From NCBI GenBank assembly GCA_003833135.1, contig QZLH01000909.1:2268-30700 (forward strand): DNA of 28,433 nt, in the 5' to 3' direction. Of this stretch, positions 1-10,429 are shown one piece after another; the first letter of the stretch is position 1, and every line of letters begins with the position of its first letter. The stretch is from Oehlia diaphana. Taxonomy: Eukaryota > Glomeromycota > Glomeromycetes > Glomerales > Glomeraceae. The notes below the pieces were generated by a model. That model made no database searches and was not told the origin of the DNA. It worked only from the letters and a program-made list of their open reading frames with translations. A program made the translations under genes and the position numbers.

Positions 1-903
1 CAATGTATAGATATTTATTAGTATTATTTATAACAATGAATATCCAATTATTCTAATTTCAAGTTATTGCTTCACATTGAACAGTTTAGAAACGCCACGT
101 CAGGGACTAAGGCAACTTGTTATTATATAAAAAAAAAGATTATCACTCAAAATTAAGTTGGTACTAAAAAGTGATAAAATCGCGTAAACTTGAATTTTTT
201 AAAGAAAAATTCGAACTTTTTTTTAATAAAAAATATAACTTTAAATTAATTTATCATTTTTTTTTAAAAAAAAAATTCATTAGAATTTTCTTCTTTAAAA
301 TATTGTTAAAATATTAATAATTTGCATTTATGCAAAACAGCATCGTCTGGTACAAAATTCTATTGTAAAATTTTTTTTTTTTCATGAAAAAATTTTTTTA
401 TACATTTTTTGAATCGAAAATTTTTAAAACAAAAATAAAGATTATTTCCGGACATAGAAGTTAGAAATACGCAGATATTATCCATTTCTTTTCTTTTTCA
501 TATGGATCATGTATCATATACTATTAATTCTGAATTATTAGCGCTTAATTTAGATGGAAAGTAAATAATTCCATCGTTTGTCGGATAGTCAGCATTTTGT
601 GGATAATTCCTGTATTACTAATACGTATATGTATTTGTCATTCATGATCTTCTGATTATGAATTGGAAATTTGGTCATGTGATATTATAAATTTTAAATT
701 CCTTCTTTGCAAGAAAAAAAAATACTTAATAATTAGTAATGCTTGATTTTCTTAATCTGAAAAATCCTTTATAAATATATACCTTTTTCATTTTTTAAAA
801 GAAATATAATAAAATTTTTTTTTTTTTTTTGAAAAAAAAACTTTATTAATCATATCACTAATTAATAGGAAAATCATCTTACAAATCCGGTTTTTTGTTT
901 ACA
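1..903. other. AT-rich intergenic region upstream of pirin
   Basis: No convincing gene is seen. The sequence is AT-rich with several poly-T and poly-A runs. A TCATGTGA word lies at 675-682, about 220-260 bases before the possible pirin start codons, and is a candidate regulatory site only because similar words precede the kinase genes. No TATA box or transcription start can be fixed by eye. Confidence 0.5.
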
Positions 904-1934
904 ATGTATCATTGTCAAAAAAGTATAAATACCATGGGCAAAAACTTGATAAATTCATTCCCTTCTTCAAAACAAATATTTCAATATTCAAGAAGAAAAA
1001 TCAATAATATCAATATTCCATTTAATCAAAGAAAAGAATTCTTTAATACTAGTTCATTAAGACAAAACGTAAATTTAAATAATATGGTTGCAAAAATTGT
1101 CGTGCGTCCTTCTAAAGAACGTGGTTATGCCAATCATGGGTGGTTAGATACTCATCATACATTTTCTTTCGCCGATTATTATGATCCAAATTATAAAAGT
1201 TTTGGCGCATTACGAGTAATTAATGAAGATATCGTACAACCAAATAATGGTTTTGGAACACATCCACATCGTGGATATGAAATTTTCTCGTATATTATTT
1301 CCGGCGAATTGCAACATAAAGATTGTGAGTATTACGTGAAATTTATTTGTTACATGCGTATTTTCTTAAATAAAAATATATATATTTTATTAAAATTTTT
1401 TTTATCTCTATTATAGCAATGGGAAATGTAGAAATTCTTAAACGTGGTGATGTTCAATTTACAACAGCTGGAACAGGAATCTCGCATTCTGAATATAACA
1501 TTAATAAAATTCATCCTGTTCATTTTCTTCAAATCTGGGTTTCGCCCGATGACAAGAATCTTACTCCAGCTTATAATACGAAAACGTATCCTGATTCTCT
1601 TAAAACCAATAATTTAACTCACATAATTTCCCCGGCATCCGAACAAGATTCGAAGACAATTGGAATTCATACAGATTTTCATATGTTTGCCAGTATATTA
1701 CAACCTGAAAATAAAGTTGCGCATACAGTTCAAGAATCTTTAGGTGGTGGAGATAAAACTAGAAGGTTATATGTTCATTTAACTAGTACAGGTGGTCAAT
1801 TAAAAGTTAATGATGGTACTATATTGAAACCTGGTGATGGAGCTTTCATTACCGAAGTTGTTAGTGGTGAAGAAGTTATTTTTGAATCTACCGGTGAAGA
1901 AGTTGCAGAATTTGTTCTTTTTGACTTGGCTTAA
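904..1934 (+). CDS. Pirin-family cupin (YhhW-like), two exons
   Basis: Exons are 904-1324 and 1417-1934, with a 92-bp intron (GTGAGT..TATAG). Splicing joins HKD to SMGN and gives 312 residues. The protein is a bicupin of the pirin family and is closest in pattern to bacterial YhhW: ERGYANHGWLD, HTFSFADYYDP, FGTHPHRGYE, HKDSMGN and AGTGISHSEYN are all family motifs. The expected metal ligands are present as H120, H122, H164 and E166. Pirins bind iron, and some oxidise quercetin; the physiological role in fungi is not settled. Residues 1-60 precede the domain, are rich in Ser, Asn, Lys and Arg with almost no acidic residues, and look like a mitochondrial presequence (inference). In-frame ATGs lie at 904, 934 (strong context ACCATGG) and 1084, the last giving 252 residues, close to bacterial length. 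A polyadenylation-type AATAAA follows at 2040. Confidence 0.93.
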
Positions 1935-2544
1935 ATGTGATCTCTCATTTTAGGATTTAGGTAGTAATATTCATTTGGATTTTAAATTTGATTTTTTTTT
2001 TTTTCATATTATAATTATTATATGTTTATTTAATGTTATAATAAAATTAATAAAAGTAATATTACAAAGTATTATAAATTATAAAATGATTAACGTGACA
2101 TGTCAGTATAAAAATATCTTAAATTAAATATACACTATCAATAAACTTAGTAACTGCATTAACTGCACCCTTTCGGTAAACGTCTTTTCTTTAGATTTTT
2201 TCGGATCTTTTTTTAATTCGTCAAACTGCTACATTTATTTATTTATTCTTTACCGTATACCCAAGAAAGAAACCAAAAGAAACCCAATGAATTCATTTGC
2301 TTTATTACGTTTATTCCTTTTTTACAATTTTTGGTTTCTACTATCCTGTTGCTTTGTTGCTTCCTGTCAATAGTTCCTAGAAATATAATGTAAGATAGTT
2401 ATTGGTTTGTTAATATCAGCAATATGAATTATTTTTGATTGATAATTTTTTCTCTGTGTCTGTATTTTTCATATAAAATAAAGTGTATTCACTAACCTTC
2501 ACGAGCGATCCCAAAAATATATGCTTATTTCTTACTTTAAACGA
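1935..2544. other. Intergenic, partly duplicated near 5.3-5.9 kb
   Basis: Contains the pirin 3' flank (AATAAA at 2040-2045) and AT-rich sequence with no supported gene. The segment at 1937-1958 (GTGATCTCTCATTTTAGG) recurs at 5300-5322 with small changes, and the spacing matches that of the duplicated HMG-box sequences. A duplication may therefore start here, although similarity in between is weak by eye. Confidence 0.4.
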
Positions 2545-2995
2545 CAAAAGGAGTTTTAGACCTTTTATCTCCTTCTTTCTAAATATACGCTATTAGAAAA
2601 AACGATAACAAATCAATATATTAATGAATAATAAATAATTTAATATAAAACTCTTTTTCTAATAATTCCTATTCCTCAGCCAATTTTATGTATTTATCTT
2701 TTTCATTGTTGGATAAATTGCTACAGCGATGGCAGAAAATTATTCATCGTACCGCTTTCATGATTATTTTAATTTCTGCATGGTACGTGAAGACATTACC
2801 ACTCCTTTTCTTCTCTTCAGGAAACTCATATGTAAGTATCCTCGTATGATATAATAAAGAGTGAGATAAGCAAAGAGATATTGGAACAAATATCGTAAAA
2901 ATTATAATTACAGAAGGAATAAAATAATACCTGATCTCAAATTGTGAATTAATTGTTTTAGTGAGATTTTCCATTATTCTCGGGTTCATGTTCTT
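2545..2995 (-). pseudogene. Decayed HMG-box gene copy
   Basis: This is a relic of the gene at 5682-6377. Read on the minus strand it keeps, in order: a counterpart of the first coding exon (SKEHEPE against SKESEAD, then stops), an EKKRSGN stretch matching KKKSRNAF at the HMG-box start, an out-of-frame SNLSNNEKDKYIKLAEE matching the third HMG helix, and a 17-nt counterpart (2562-2578) of the 16-nt microexon with AG and GT still flanking it. Several stops and at least one frameshift separate these blocks, and the middle of the box is deleted. It is not expected to make a protein. Seen: block order and words. Inferred: origin by segmental duplication. Confidence 0.75.
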
Positions 2996-3289
2996 TTGAA
3001 ATATTTTTTATAAGGTTAACAAAGTTAATTGTTAATAAAACTTTTAAATAAACACCAAATAACTTATCAGATCAAGGAAAATTACTTGTATAATTTTGCG
3101 TTTGAAATATGAAATAGAGTAATGAACGGCAGAATCTAAACCACATATCGTATTCAAATCAATTCTTATTAATATTATCAAGTTTTATAAATAATAAAAA
3201 TATCACCTTCGAAAATCATTTATACCTAACTATTATTTTTTTAATTACATTAAGCATGTTCTATAAAAGGACGAAAATAATAAAAAAAT

Positions 3290-4215
3290 CAGCTTACATT
3301 TAATTTGGCTCGCCCTCGTTGCTGGTTCCCCAATTAGCGCTTCCTCACCATCCTAAATGCTTCAACTGAGTCTTGGTCTTTTCCCACCAAGATTCAGTGA
3401 CTTGTGCAATCAGATTTTTATGCACCGAAACATTACACATATGAGCCTAAGTCTTCAATACTTTGTACGTCGTTAAGTGTAATGCTAAAATAAAAGCATT
3501 TGTTAGTTAATATAATAATAAAGGAAAAAGAAAATAATTACGAAACAATACTTACTTATTATTATTGATATAATCTTCATCATATGCTCTAGCCTCAGTA
3601 CGTGAACGATGGTCCGCATCGACAACTGTGGCAACACCTTTTCGATATCTCGTGGCCTCATTTGTCTATAAAGAAAACGGAGATTAAAGTGATCTGGTTT
3701 TTTGTAGTAGAAACAATAAGGATCTAATAAACATACAAACCGAGCTTTGAGATGAGTCTCCTGTTCGTTGACTGCTTTTTCACGCTTTGTTGAATAATTT
3801 GTTTTTTTACATATAATATAAGTGTTATGACTCGTATAAATCAGCTTCTATAAGAACGGAATAGTTTAAGTCCGTATGTTGATCCACAGCCCTTCTTGAC
3901 TTCAGATACTTACACATAGGCGTTCTATAATTATTTGTTGTATTACATAAAAGAATATTTTACTTATTTCTTTAATATTTCCCAAAACCTACGTTGTATC
4001 CATATTAAGAAATTGGAATCAAGAAGTTCTTCCAAATCTTTGCGTATTGCTAAATTCTTGTTTGGATATTCTTTCTGATAATAGGCGAACATACCATAGC
4101 GGTAGAGTTGTTTGTGAATAATACTTTTGGATAAACAAGGTTTTTATTTTCCACTGAAATGCAGAAAGTTGGTTCAAGTCGCGATAGTTCACCAGACATA
4201 AGACTGACAATATGA
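3290..4215 (-). pseudogene. Unrecognised gene relic, several coding-like blocks
   Basis: The minus strand holds coding-like blocks richer in GC than their surroundings. The first, 3968-4141, is open and contains YYQKEYPNKNLAIRKDLEEL and ends at IQRRFWEILKK-stop. Around 3744-3806 a block includes STKREKAVNEQETHLKAR followed by GT. Around 3552-3667 a block bounded by a TTTATAG acceptor and a GTAAGT donor reads RYRKGVATVVDADHRSRTEA. A last block near 3440-3490 begins after TTTTAG (NITLNDVQSIEDLG), then breaks with stops near TESWWEKTKTQLKHLGW. I do not recognise the family. The block at 3552-3667 is open in a second frame too, so frame assignment is uncertain. Stops and doubtful junctions suggest a decayed multi-exon gene. 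Confidence 0.4.
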
Positions 4216-4401
4216 CAATAATAGAAAAATAGTAAAAAAAAAAAAATCTATAAATACACTGATTGATAAATGATAAGCGGTAAGGAGGTTAACCAAATAA
4301 GTATTATATGGTGGTTGTGATCGCTATTGTATGGTGCTTTGAACTAATTTTTCTAAACTGCCATAAAAAAGTATACAAATTTTAATTAAAACGAAGAAAA
4401 T

Positions 4402-4570
4402 TTATATTTTTACGTAATTAGCTAATTGAAATTTCAATTCCATTTCGGCTTCACATTCCCTTAAAGAAAGTCCTCGTTCTTTTAAAGCTAAAATTTTTTC
4501 CCATATTCAAGCTCTTTTAAGCCTTATTATCATCATAATTATCGTCTTCAATATTAGAATCAATCACAAT
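4402..4570 (-). pseudogene. Short gene relic, charged C-terminus
   Basis: Minus-strand frames contain an acidic stretch (DSNIEDDNYDDNK), then after frameshifts ILALKERGLSLRECEAEMEL ending FQLANYVKI-stop at 4402. It looks like the 3' end of a gene encoding a charged helix. I do not recognise the family. A TAG and a TAA interrupt the reading between the two blocks, so it is probably broken. Confidence 0.4.
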
Positions 4571-5681
4571 GATTTTTTTTTACTTTTTTTTTAGATTGAA
4601 GGTATGAATTTAGAAATTAAAAGAGAACTGGTGGACGTTTAATCTTTTAGATTGTGTATGAGCTAATAATGATGTAAAAATAAAATTATATATAGTTTAA
4701 TGAAATTTAATACGTTTAATTGAATAAACATTTAGTGAAATAAGACAATAACCTTTATCGCGTCCCCGGTTAGGTATATTATATTATGCCGACCGTAAAT
4801 CTTTCCTTATCTAATTTTCAATAAATTCTCAGTTCTTAGTATAAAATGTATACTGAATAGTAACAGTTACCAATTTTCCACGACGATTGTCAATGCATGT
4901 GTCATCATATGTATAATGATGTCAATAAATATTATCGACCTAATTTTATTAATATAAGAAAGTTTTTTTTGAATTATTTACAGCTTTTATTTGAGCTAAA
5001 CGGTATAGTAAATAATATTTATAAATGTAAAACTGATCAAGTTTAATTATGATAATAAAACATTAGTAAAATTAAAACCCTATTTTGTTATCATTTATAT
5101 CACTACGAACTTCAAATCCTAGTTATTGCAATTTAAAAACCAATTTCAACCACTGCTTCTCAGCAACCTTTACAAGAGTCCCTTATGCCTTTTAATAAGA
5201 TATTTCGTATCCAAAAAGTTGTGATAAATTACACTGATCTGTAATAATTGTGTAAAATACTACAATTGCAGTTCGTACAGTACAGTTTAGACGACCGTAT
5301 GTAATCTCTCATTTTAAGGTTTTTATCCAAAATTAAATATTATTTTTATAGTATTTACTTATTCAGAAGACTAAAATTTATTATAATCTAAGTTTGAGTT
5401 ATACGTTTATTTATATATTATATATGCTTATTTCAAAGTAATTACAAATGAAAAAATGATACGGCGTATCAAATAGAAAAATAATATACGGGAATTAAAC
5501 ATCTACCACTACGTTTGATTGTCTTCGGTTTAACAATAGTTCTTGAATCGTTAAAGAGGTTACCGTATTAATCGTAGAATCAAGAGATGATATATTAGAA
5601 CCTTCGGAAAAGTAACTCGAACTCGTTTATCAAAATACTTGTATAAGACATCCGTAGAATATATTCATATGTTCGTAAATA
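4571..5681. other. Intergenic, AT-rich
   Basis: No supported gene. A 31-codon plus-strand open stretch around 5150-5246 (STTASQQPLQESLMPF) has a coding-like look but no start or neighbours that confirm it. The part from 5296 onward may be the duplicate of the sequence after the pirin gene. Confidence 0.4.
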
Positions 5682-6377
5682 TCAGTAATAATTATTTGTA
5701 AAGCCGATATAAGTGTCAAATAATGATTCATATTCATTTTCAAGTGTGCCTGAAGGGATTTCAAGTGTTTCTGAAGGGATTTCAATTGTATTGATTATAT
5801 TACTTGAAGATGGGCTAAAGTTAATAAATAATAGATTAAAAATGTATAGATATATATTTCTTTTTTACTAAACAATATAATGATCTTAATTTTTAAATAC
5901 CTTTTATCTCCCTCTTCTGAAAAATGCGCTATTAAAATAATAATAAAGTCAACATATATTAATAAATAAATAATAAATAATTACGAGAACTTTTTAATGT
6001 TTTAGTTAAATTACCATCAATTTCTAACTTATAAGGGTGTTCTTTTTTTTGCTTTATGATCTTTTTGATCTCGTGTCTTCTCGCTTCCTCTGCCAATATA
6101 TAGTATTTATTTTTTTCATTGGAAGTTAAATTTCTCCAGCCTTTTCCTGCGATGGCAGAAATTTCACTTGCTTTGGCCTTTGGAGAGGCTTTCCTTATTT
6201 CTTTGAAGTATATGAGGAACGCATTACGACTCTTTTTCTTCATATCCTTCCTATTCTTCTTATTAGGGACTATGATATAATAAAGCGCGAGAAGAACAAA
6301 AAGATGTTGGAACTGATGTAAAATTTTTATTTTTGAAAAAAAAAAACAATACCTTCTCTTAAATTAGATGAGTTCAT
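5682..6377 (-). CDS. HMG-box (MATA-HMG-like) protein with 16-nt microexon
   Basis: Minus-strand exons: 6353-6377 (or up to 6445), 5985-6269, 5901-5916 and 5682-5814; all phases agree and give 152 residues from the ATG at 6377. The HMG box spans about residues 19-84 with the expected core (NAFLIYF, GKGWRN, KYYILAEEARR; W53, Y64). HMG boxes bend DNA and act in the nucleus; Rhizophagus has many MATA-HMG paralogues. The tail carries two near-identical units, EIPSETLEIPSGTLE, and ends FTNNYY. The 16-nt exon (5901-5916) is supported by phase on both sides and by its retention in the relic at 2562-2578. Upstream the frame stays open to a TTTTATAG acceptor at 6446, so there may be a further 5' exon; that acceptor also fits kinase gene 1 in phase. 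Without splicing, the frame of the main exon would end at 5959. Confidence 0.75.
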
Positions 6378-6584
6378 TGAGTAAGTTACTTTTGAGTGAG
6401 ATTTTTCATTAATCTTATCGGCTTCAGATTCTTTTGAAACATTTTCTATAAAATTGATAAAAGTTAATTATATTATTAAGACTTTAAATAAATAATATAT
6501 TGTTTTATTGTTTTTAAATGAGGTTTTTCATTAAATTCAGGTCCAAGTATCGAACATCGCGTCCATAAAATTCAATAATTTTTT

Positions 6585-7946
6585 CTAACTCTTTTTCATA
6601 CCTAATTTTTCTTTCCGCGTTATACTAATAAGCAAATTTTCCATGTTTATATATTTCATAACTAACATATATTCGTTAGTTTCAAGATCTTTTGTAATAC
6701 CATAATACCGAATAATATGTCCGTATTCATTGTAATATTGATAGTATGATTTTAGCTAAAATTAAATAATTGATTAAAGATTTTATATCGTTACTTAACG
6801 TTAAATAAGTATAATTACCTCATTTAAAAGATTCCTTTTATGATTTATACTATCTATAAATCTTTTTATAGCAACAGTTTCATTTCTTTTTCTAGAGTAT
6901 CCTGTACCATCACTTATTCCGCCATCTAACCAAATTGCTTTATATATTATACCAAAATCGCCTTTGGCAATTTCTTTTAAATTTGTAATTCGAGAATACG
7001 GTATCCATTCTATTATAGTTTCTGAAACGGATTTTACACACAATTTTTCTTTAAAAAAGTCATAAACATTTAATGGATTATCATCATAATTGTCTATATC
7101 CTTCATATATATGTTTTTAAGATCATTAACTATATTCCTTTTTTTATAAACAAAATCGTCTATTTCATTACTAATATTTACAATTGTATTGTCCATAAAG
7201 ATTGGCGTTACTCTTTTACATTTTTTACAATGAGTCTGACATGTAAGCCCAAAAATGATATTTGTCGTTAAACAATATCTGCACCCAGAATAAATTATAA
7301 AGCAATAAGAACACCACTTTTGATTCGCACCCCCAGATAAAAGTTTTGCTTTACATCTTACACATACGTAAAATGTATCCCACCATGGTAAATAAAAGAT
7401 TGGAATGGTTTCCTCAGTTGTTGAAGAAATTATAAATTCATAAGAAATTGGATAACAATCTGAACATATTTTAAGTTTTTCGTATAATAAAGAGGTTTTG
7501 TAAATTAATTTTCCACAAATTTTACAATCTTTTTCACTTTCAATTATTATATTTTGTTCTTCAAAATTAAAATCATCATCATAATATGCCAAAGAATTTG
7601 TTGGTATTTGTTTGAAATATGAAATTATTGAGCAATTTTTGCACCATTCTTTAATACTTCTTGTATAAAATTCTTCATTTCTGATCGTTTCATGTTCATT
7701 ACATTTAGAATTTATAGTACTTATGTGTATATCTAAGTATGTATAATTATCAGTTATATTCGTAATATAACGTAAAAAACATTCTGTACAATATTTTTGT
7801 TTAAATAAAAGTGTCTCGGAATATTTATTTTCACAATTATTACATTTGTCATCATTTTGATTAAAAGGAATAAATAAAATTGGTATTGGACTAGGTTTAA
7901 ATTTATCAAAAAAAATTTTTTCACAAGTATTTTTTATAAGTTCCAT
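6585..7946 (-). CDS. Kinase-family gene 1: five-site Cys array, truncated TKL-like kinase
   Basis: Exons 6819-7946 and 6585-6755 with a 63-bp intron give 432 residues. The N-terminus has paired cysteines that group into five four-ligand sites: C35/C38/C53/C56, C82/H85/C102/C105, C141/C144/C161/C164, C195/C198/C212/C215 and C222/C225/C240/C243, typical of zinc binding. After a helical linker the kinase domain starts at WIPYSRI (about residue 314), with glycine loop KGDFGIIYKA and VAIK lysine K361 intact; E376 is the likely alpha-C glutamate. Exon 2 continues YYGITKDLETNEYMLVMKY and then ends at TRKEKLGMKKS-stop, so the whole C-lobe, including HRD and DFG, is missing compared with gene 2. As drawn it cannot be an active kinase. 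A GTATGA donor at 6601 allows splicing past the stop into the HMG gene. Could be a pseudogene, a zinc-array protein or a fusion. Confidence 0.75.
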
Positions 7947-8355
7947 TTTGTGTGTAAGCGGAAAGAAAAATAGAAAAATGAAAAAATGGACGAATGGTAG
8001 TACATTTATAATTTTGGAAAAAGGAGAAAAAAATCATATTTATTGGATAATATAGTTCATGGTTTTGGCAATTTTGGAAATAAATCTTAAAAAACGTGAC
8101 CCCTCAGTGCTTTTTTTCGGTAAAAATTATTCGTCACTCATTATTTGTCACCGCACTATCACGTGAAGTGAAATCCGCATAATGGGGTAACGCTAGTGTA
8201 GTTGGGTAATAGGAGCGAAGAAACATTTCTATTGGACATCAATAATGTTGATCACTAAATTTTTTGGGGTGAAAAATTAATAAATAGCTTGTGTTTATAC
8301 ATTTGATGATACGCGTGTAAAAAATTTTCTTTAAAAAAAATATTGATTAAAAAAA
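7947..8355. other. Probable promoter region of kinase gene 1
   Basis: Spacer between the minus-strand kinase gene 1 and the relic that begins at 8356. It contains ATCACGTGA at 8158-8166, a palindromic E-box-type word about 210 bases upstream of the start codon at 7946. No other feature is seen. Confidence 0.4.
8158..8166. promoter_or_regulatory. ATCACGTGA palindromic E-box word
   Basis: The CACGTG core is bound by bHLH factors in fungi generally. It lies about 210 bases upstream of kinase gene 1. Function is inferred only from position and from similar words upstream of genes 2 and 3. Confidence 0.3.
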
Positions 8356-10429
8356 ATGGAAGCTAATGAAATTTCTTTACCGCTTCAGATAAATCAACAA
8401 GTTAAGAAGAAGAAATCCCTAAAGAATCTAAATTCAATTTTCTGATTCTGAGCGAAATTATACTTACGATATTATTAAAGAAGGAAATTATCCACCCATT
8501 ACTTATCTTAAATATACAAAAGGTCAAAAAGAGTTTCTGATAATTATGAAGTTAGTTTGAAAAAACCTAAAACAAGACAGGTAGTCCGATGTATGATTAA
8601 ATACTGTATGTGGAAAAAAGTCCAGTTTATTGGATATATTATGGAGATAAATTTCAATATTATGTAAAATCGGAAACATCAACTTAAATGCAGCATGTTT
8701 ATATGTTAAAGTATGTAATTATTTATTAATAAATGGAAATTTAAAAATTTAATAATATAAAATTTTTATAATAGGCTTTAAATCCAGAAATTAAAACGCG
8801 TTATTCAGGACCGCATTTTTTTGGTCTTCATTTAGAAATACTTCAACAAACAAGAGATACTTATCATGAGCAACAGTCTTAAATCATTTGACAATTTAAA
8901 ATAACTAAGCCAAAAAATTGCAAAGTCTGTATTCTACAATATTCGATCAAGCAGCAGCCAAAAAATGTCATTTAAATAATAATTCTAGTATTAATAAGGA
9001 AAATATTGAAGAAAAGCAAGAGCTGCCGTTCAAGCATGTGATAAAGGTCAAGTATCGCGTGAAGGATATCGAACTTTGGCTTCAATTAGCCAAGATTTGC
9101 AACGTGAAATTTCTACAGAAAAAAGAAATTACACGCGAAATGAATGAAATTATACCAATTTTACTTGTAAATTTAACATCATCACTATCTAATGATTCTG
9201 TAAATTCAGAAATACATATCAATGATACTGAAATTATTCATAATTTGTAACAATCAGTTGGAAAAGGTGGACAGCGAAACATTGTTGGCATTTTAAAATA
9301 TCTAATACCGGTCTTATTGAGAAAAAAATTTTAGATATAACAAATCCAAAAATACGTTTACGAATATTTGGTAATGGAGGAATGTTGGACGGAAGGTTAA
9401 ACAGGTTATGATTACTTGCTCAATTCTTGATGATATTGATAATCTACATCGACCTGAAAATCATTATACTATAGTTTTATATTCTGTAATTGAAAAATAC
9501 GAAACTTTAAGTATTATTTTAGAATCATTAACTGTAGAATTGAGAAAATTGAAAGAAGGGTTTTAAGGATAATCAGAATATAGAGTGGAAGGTTGAGCTT
9601 TATTTTTCTTCAGATTGGAAATTTCTCACAATGTGTTTAGGATTAAATGCAGCAAACCGTAAATATTTTTGTCCATGATTTCTCATATGAATGGACAATT
9701 AGTGAGGATTACACATTTTATAAGGGTCATATTCGACCAGCAATTTTTGATATAATCTCTTTGAAAAATTGGGTGCCAGATGAATTGCATATAATGTTAC
9801 GCATTACAGCGATTAGTACTTGATAAATTCAGATCTAGGAATACCTGGAAGAAAATGCAAGATGTAATTATTGAAGAAATGAGACGAATTGATGTTAAAT
9901 TTCATTTTTGGCTCAACTAACTGGAAATATAATTCTCTGATAGGCTAGGATAAATTAATTGTACTACAACATTTCGATTTATCTAAGCTCTTTCCATCTT
10001 TACGAGCAGCTCAAATTCGAAGGTTATAGGATAATTTTTATTTACTTCGCAAAACAATGAAAATTCTAAAACTGATGCAGCACAATCTTCTAATGACGCT
10101 CGTGCATGGGTGCATCAATTTTTTGGATTCTAATTACATGCATGTATTAGTGTATCACATTCCAGAGATGATGCGCATTCATCATAATTTTGGGTTGGCA
10201 GTATTTTCTTGCTTAGCGGTAGAAAAAAAACCACCAACAAGTTTTCCATTTTTTTTAAAAGAACAACAAAAGATGTGGTATTGGAAAGGGAAGAAAATCG
10301 GCAATTGTTGATATTCTTGAGTATGAAAATAGGCTTTTATATTTTACGAATCAAAATGAGATTGATTTAATGCAATTACAAAAAAGTTTGCGAATAAACA
10401 ATATTTGCGATAAAGACATTAATTATTAG
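8356..10429 (+). pseudogene. Frame-broken copy of a repeated transposon-like protein
   Basis: Successive plus-strand frames read through one long protein with many stops and shifts. Recognisable pieces in order: NYPPITYLKYTKGQKEF, KTRQVVRCMIKYC, a spliceable 64-bp intron (8711-8774) leading to YSGPHFFGLHLEILQQTRDT, DKGQVSREGYRTLASISQDL, SVGKGGQRNIVGILKYLIPV, SILDDIDNLHRPENHYTI, WKVELYFSSDWKFLTMCLGL followed by NAANRKYFCPW-stop, NWVPDELHIMLRIT, YMHVLVYHIPEMMRIHHNFG, AVEKK and ILEYENRLLYFTNQNE-. From memory this belongs to a large uncharacterised family that recurs in Rhizophagus and has animal relatives with an FxxCxWC...DELH pattern; I suspect a transposon origin but cannot name it. The second cysteine of the CPWC site is lost to a stop, and the 3' end at 10429 is a natural stop. 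Confidence 0.6.

Noticed and set aside
1350..1532. 60-codon minus-strand frame
   Set aside because: It is antisense to the pirin intron and second exon and has no protein-like pattern.
2744..2989. 81-codon minus-strand frame
   Set aside because: It reads across intron and exon remains of the HMG relic in the wrong frame; the hydrophobic stretch is translated intron, not a membrane segment.
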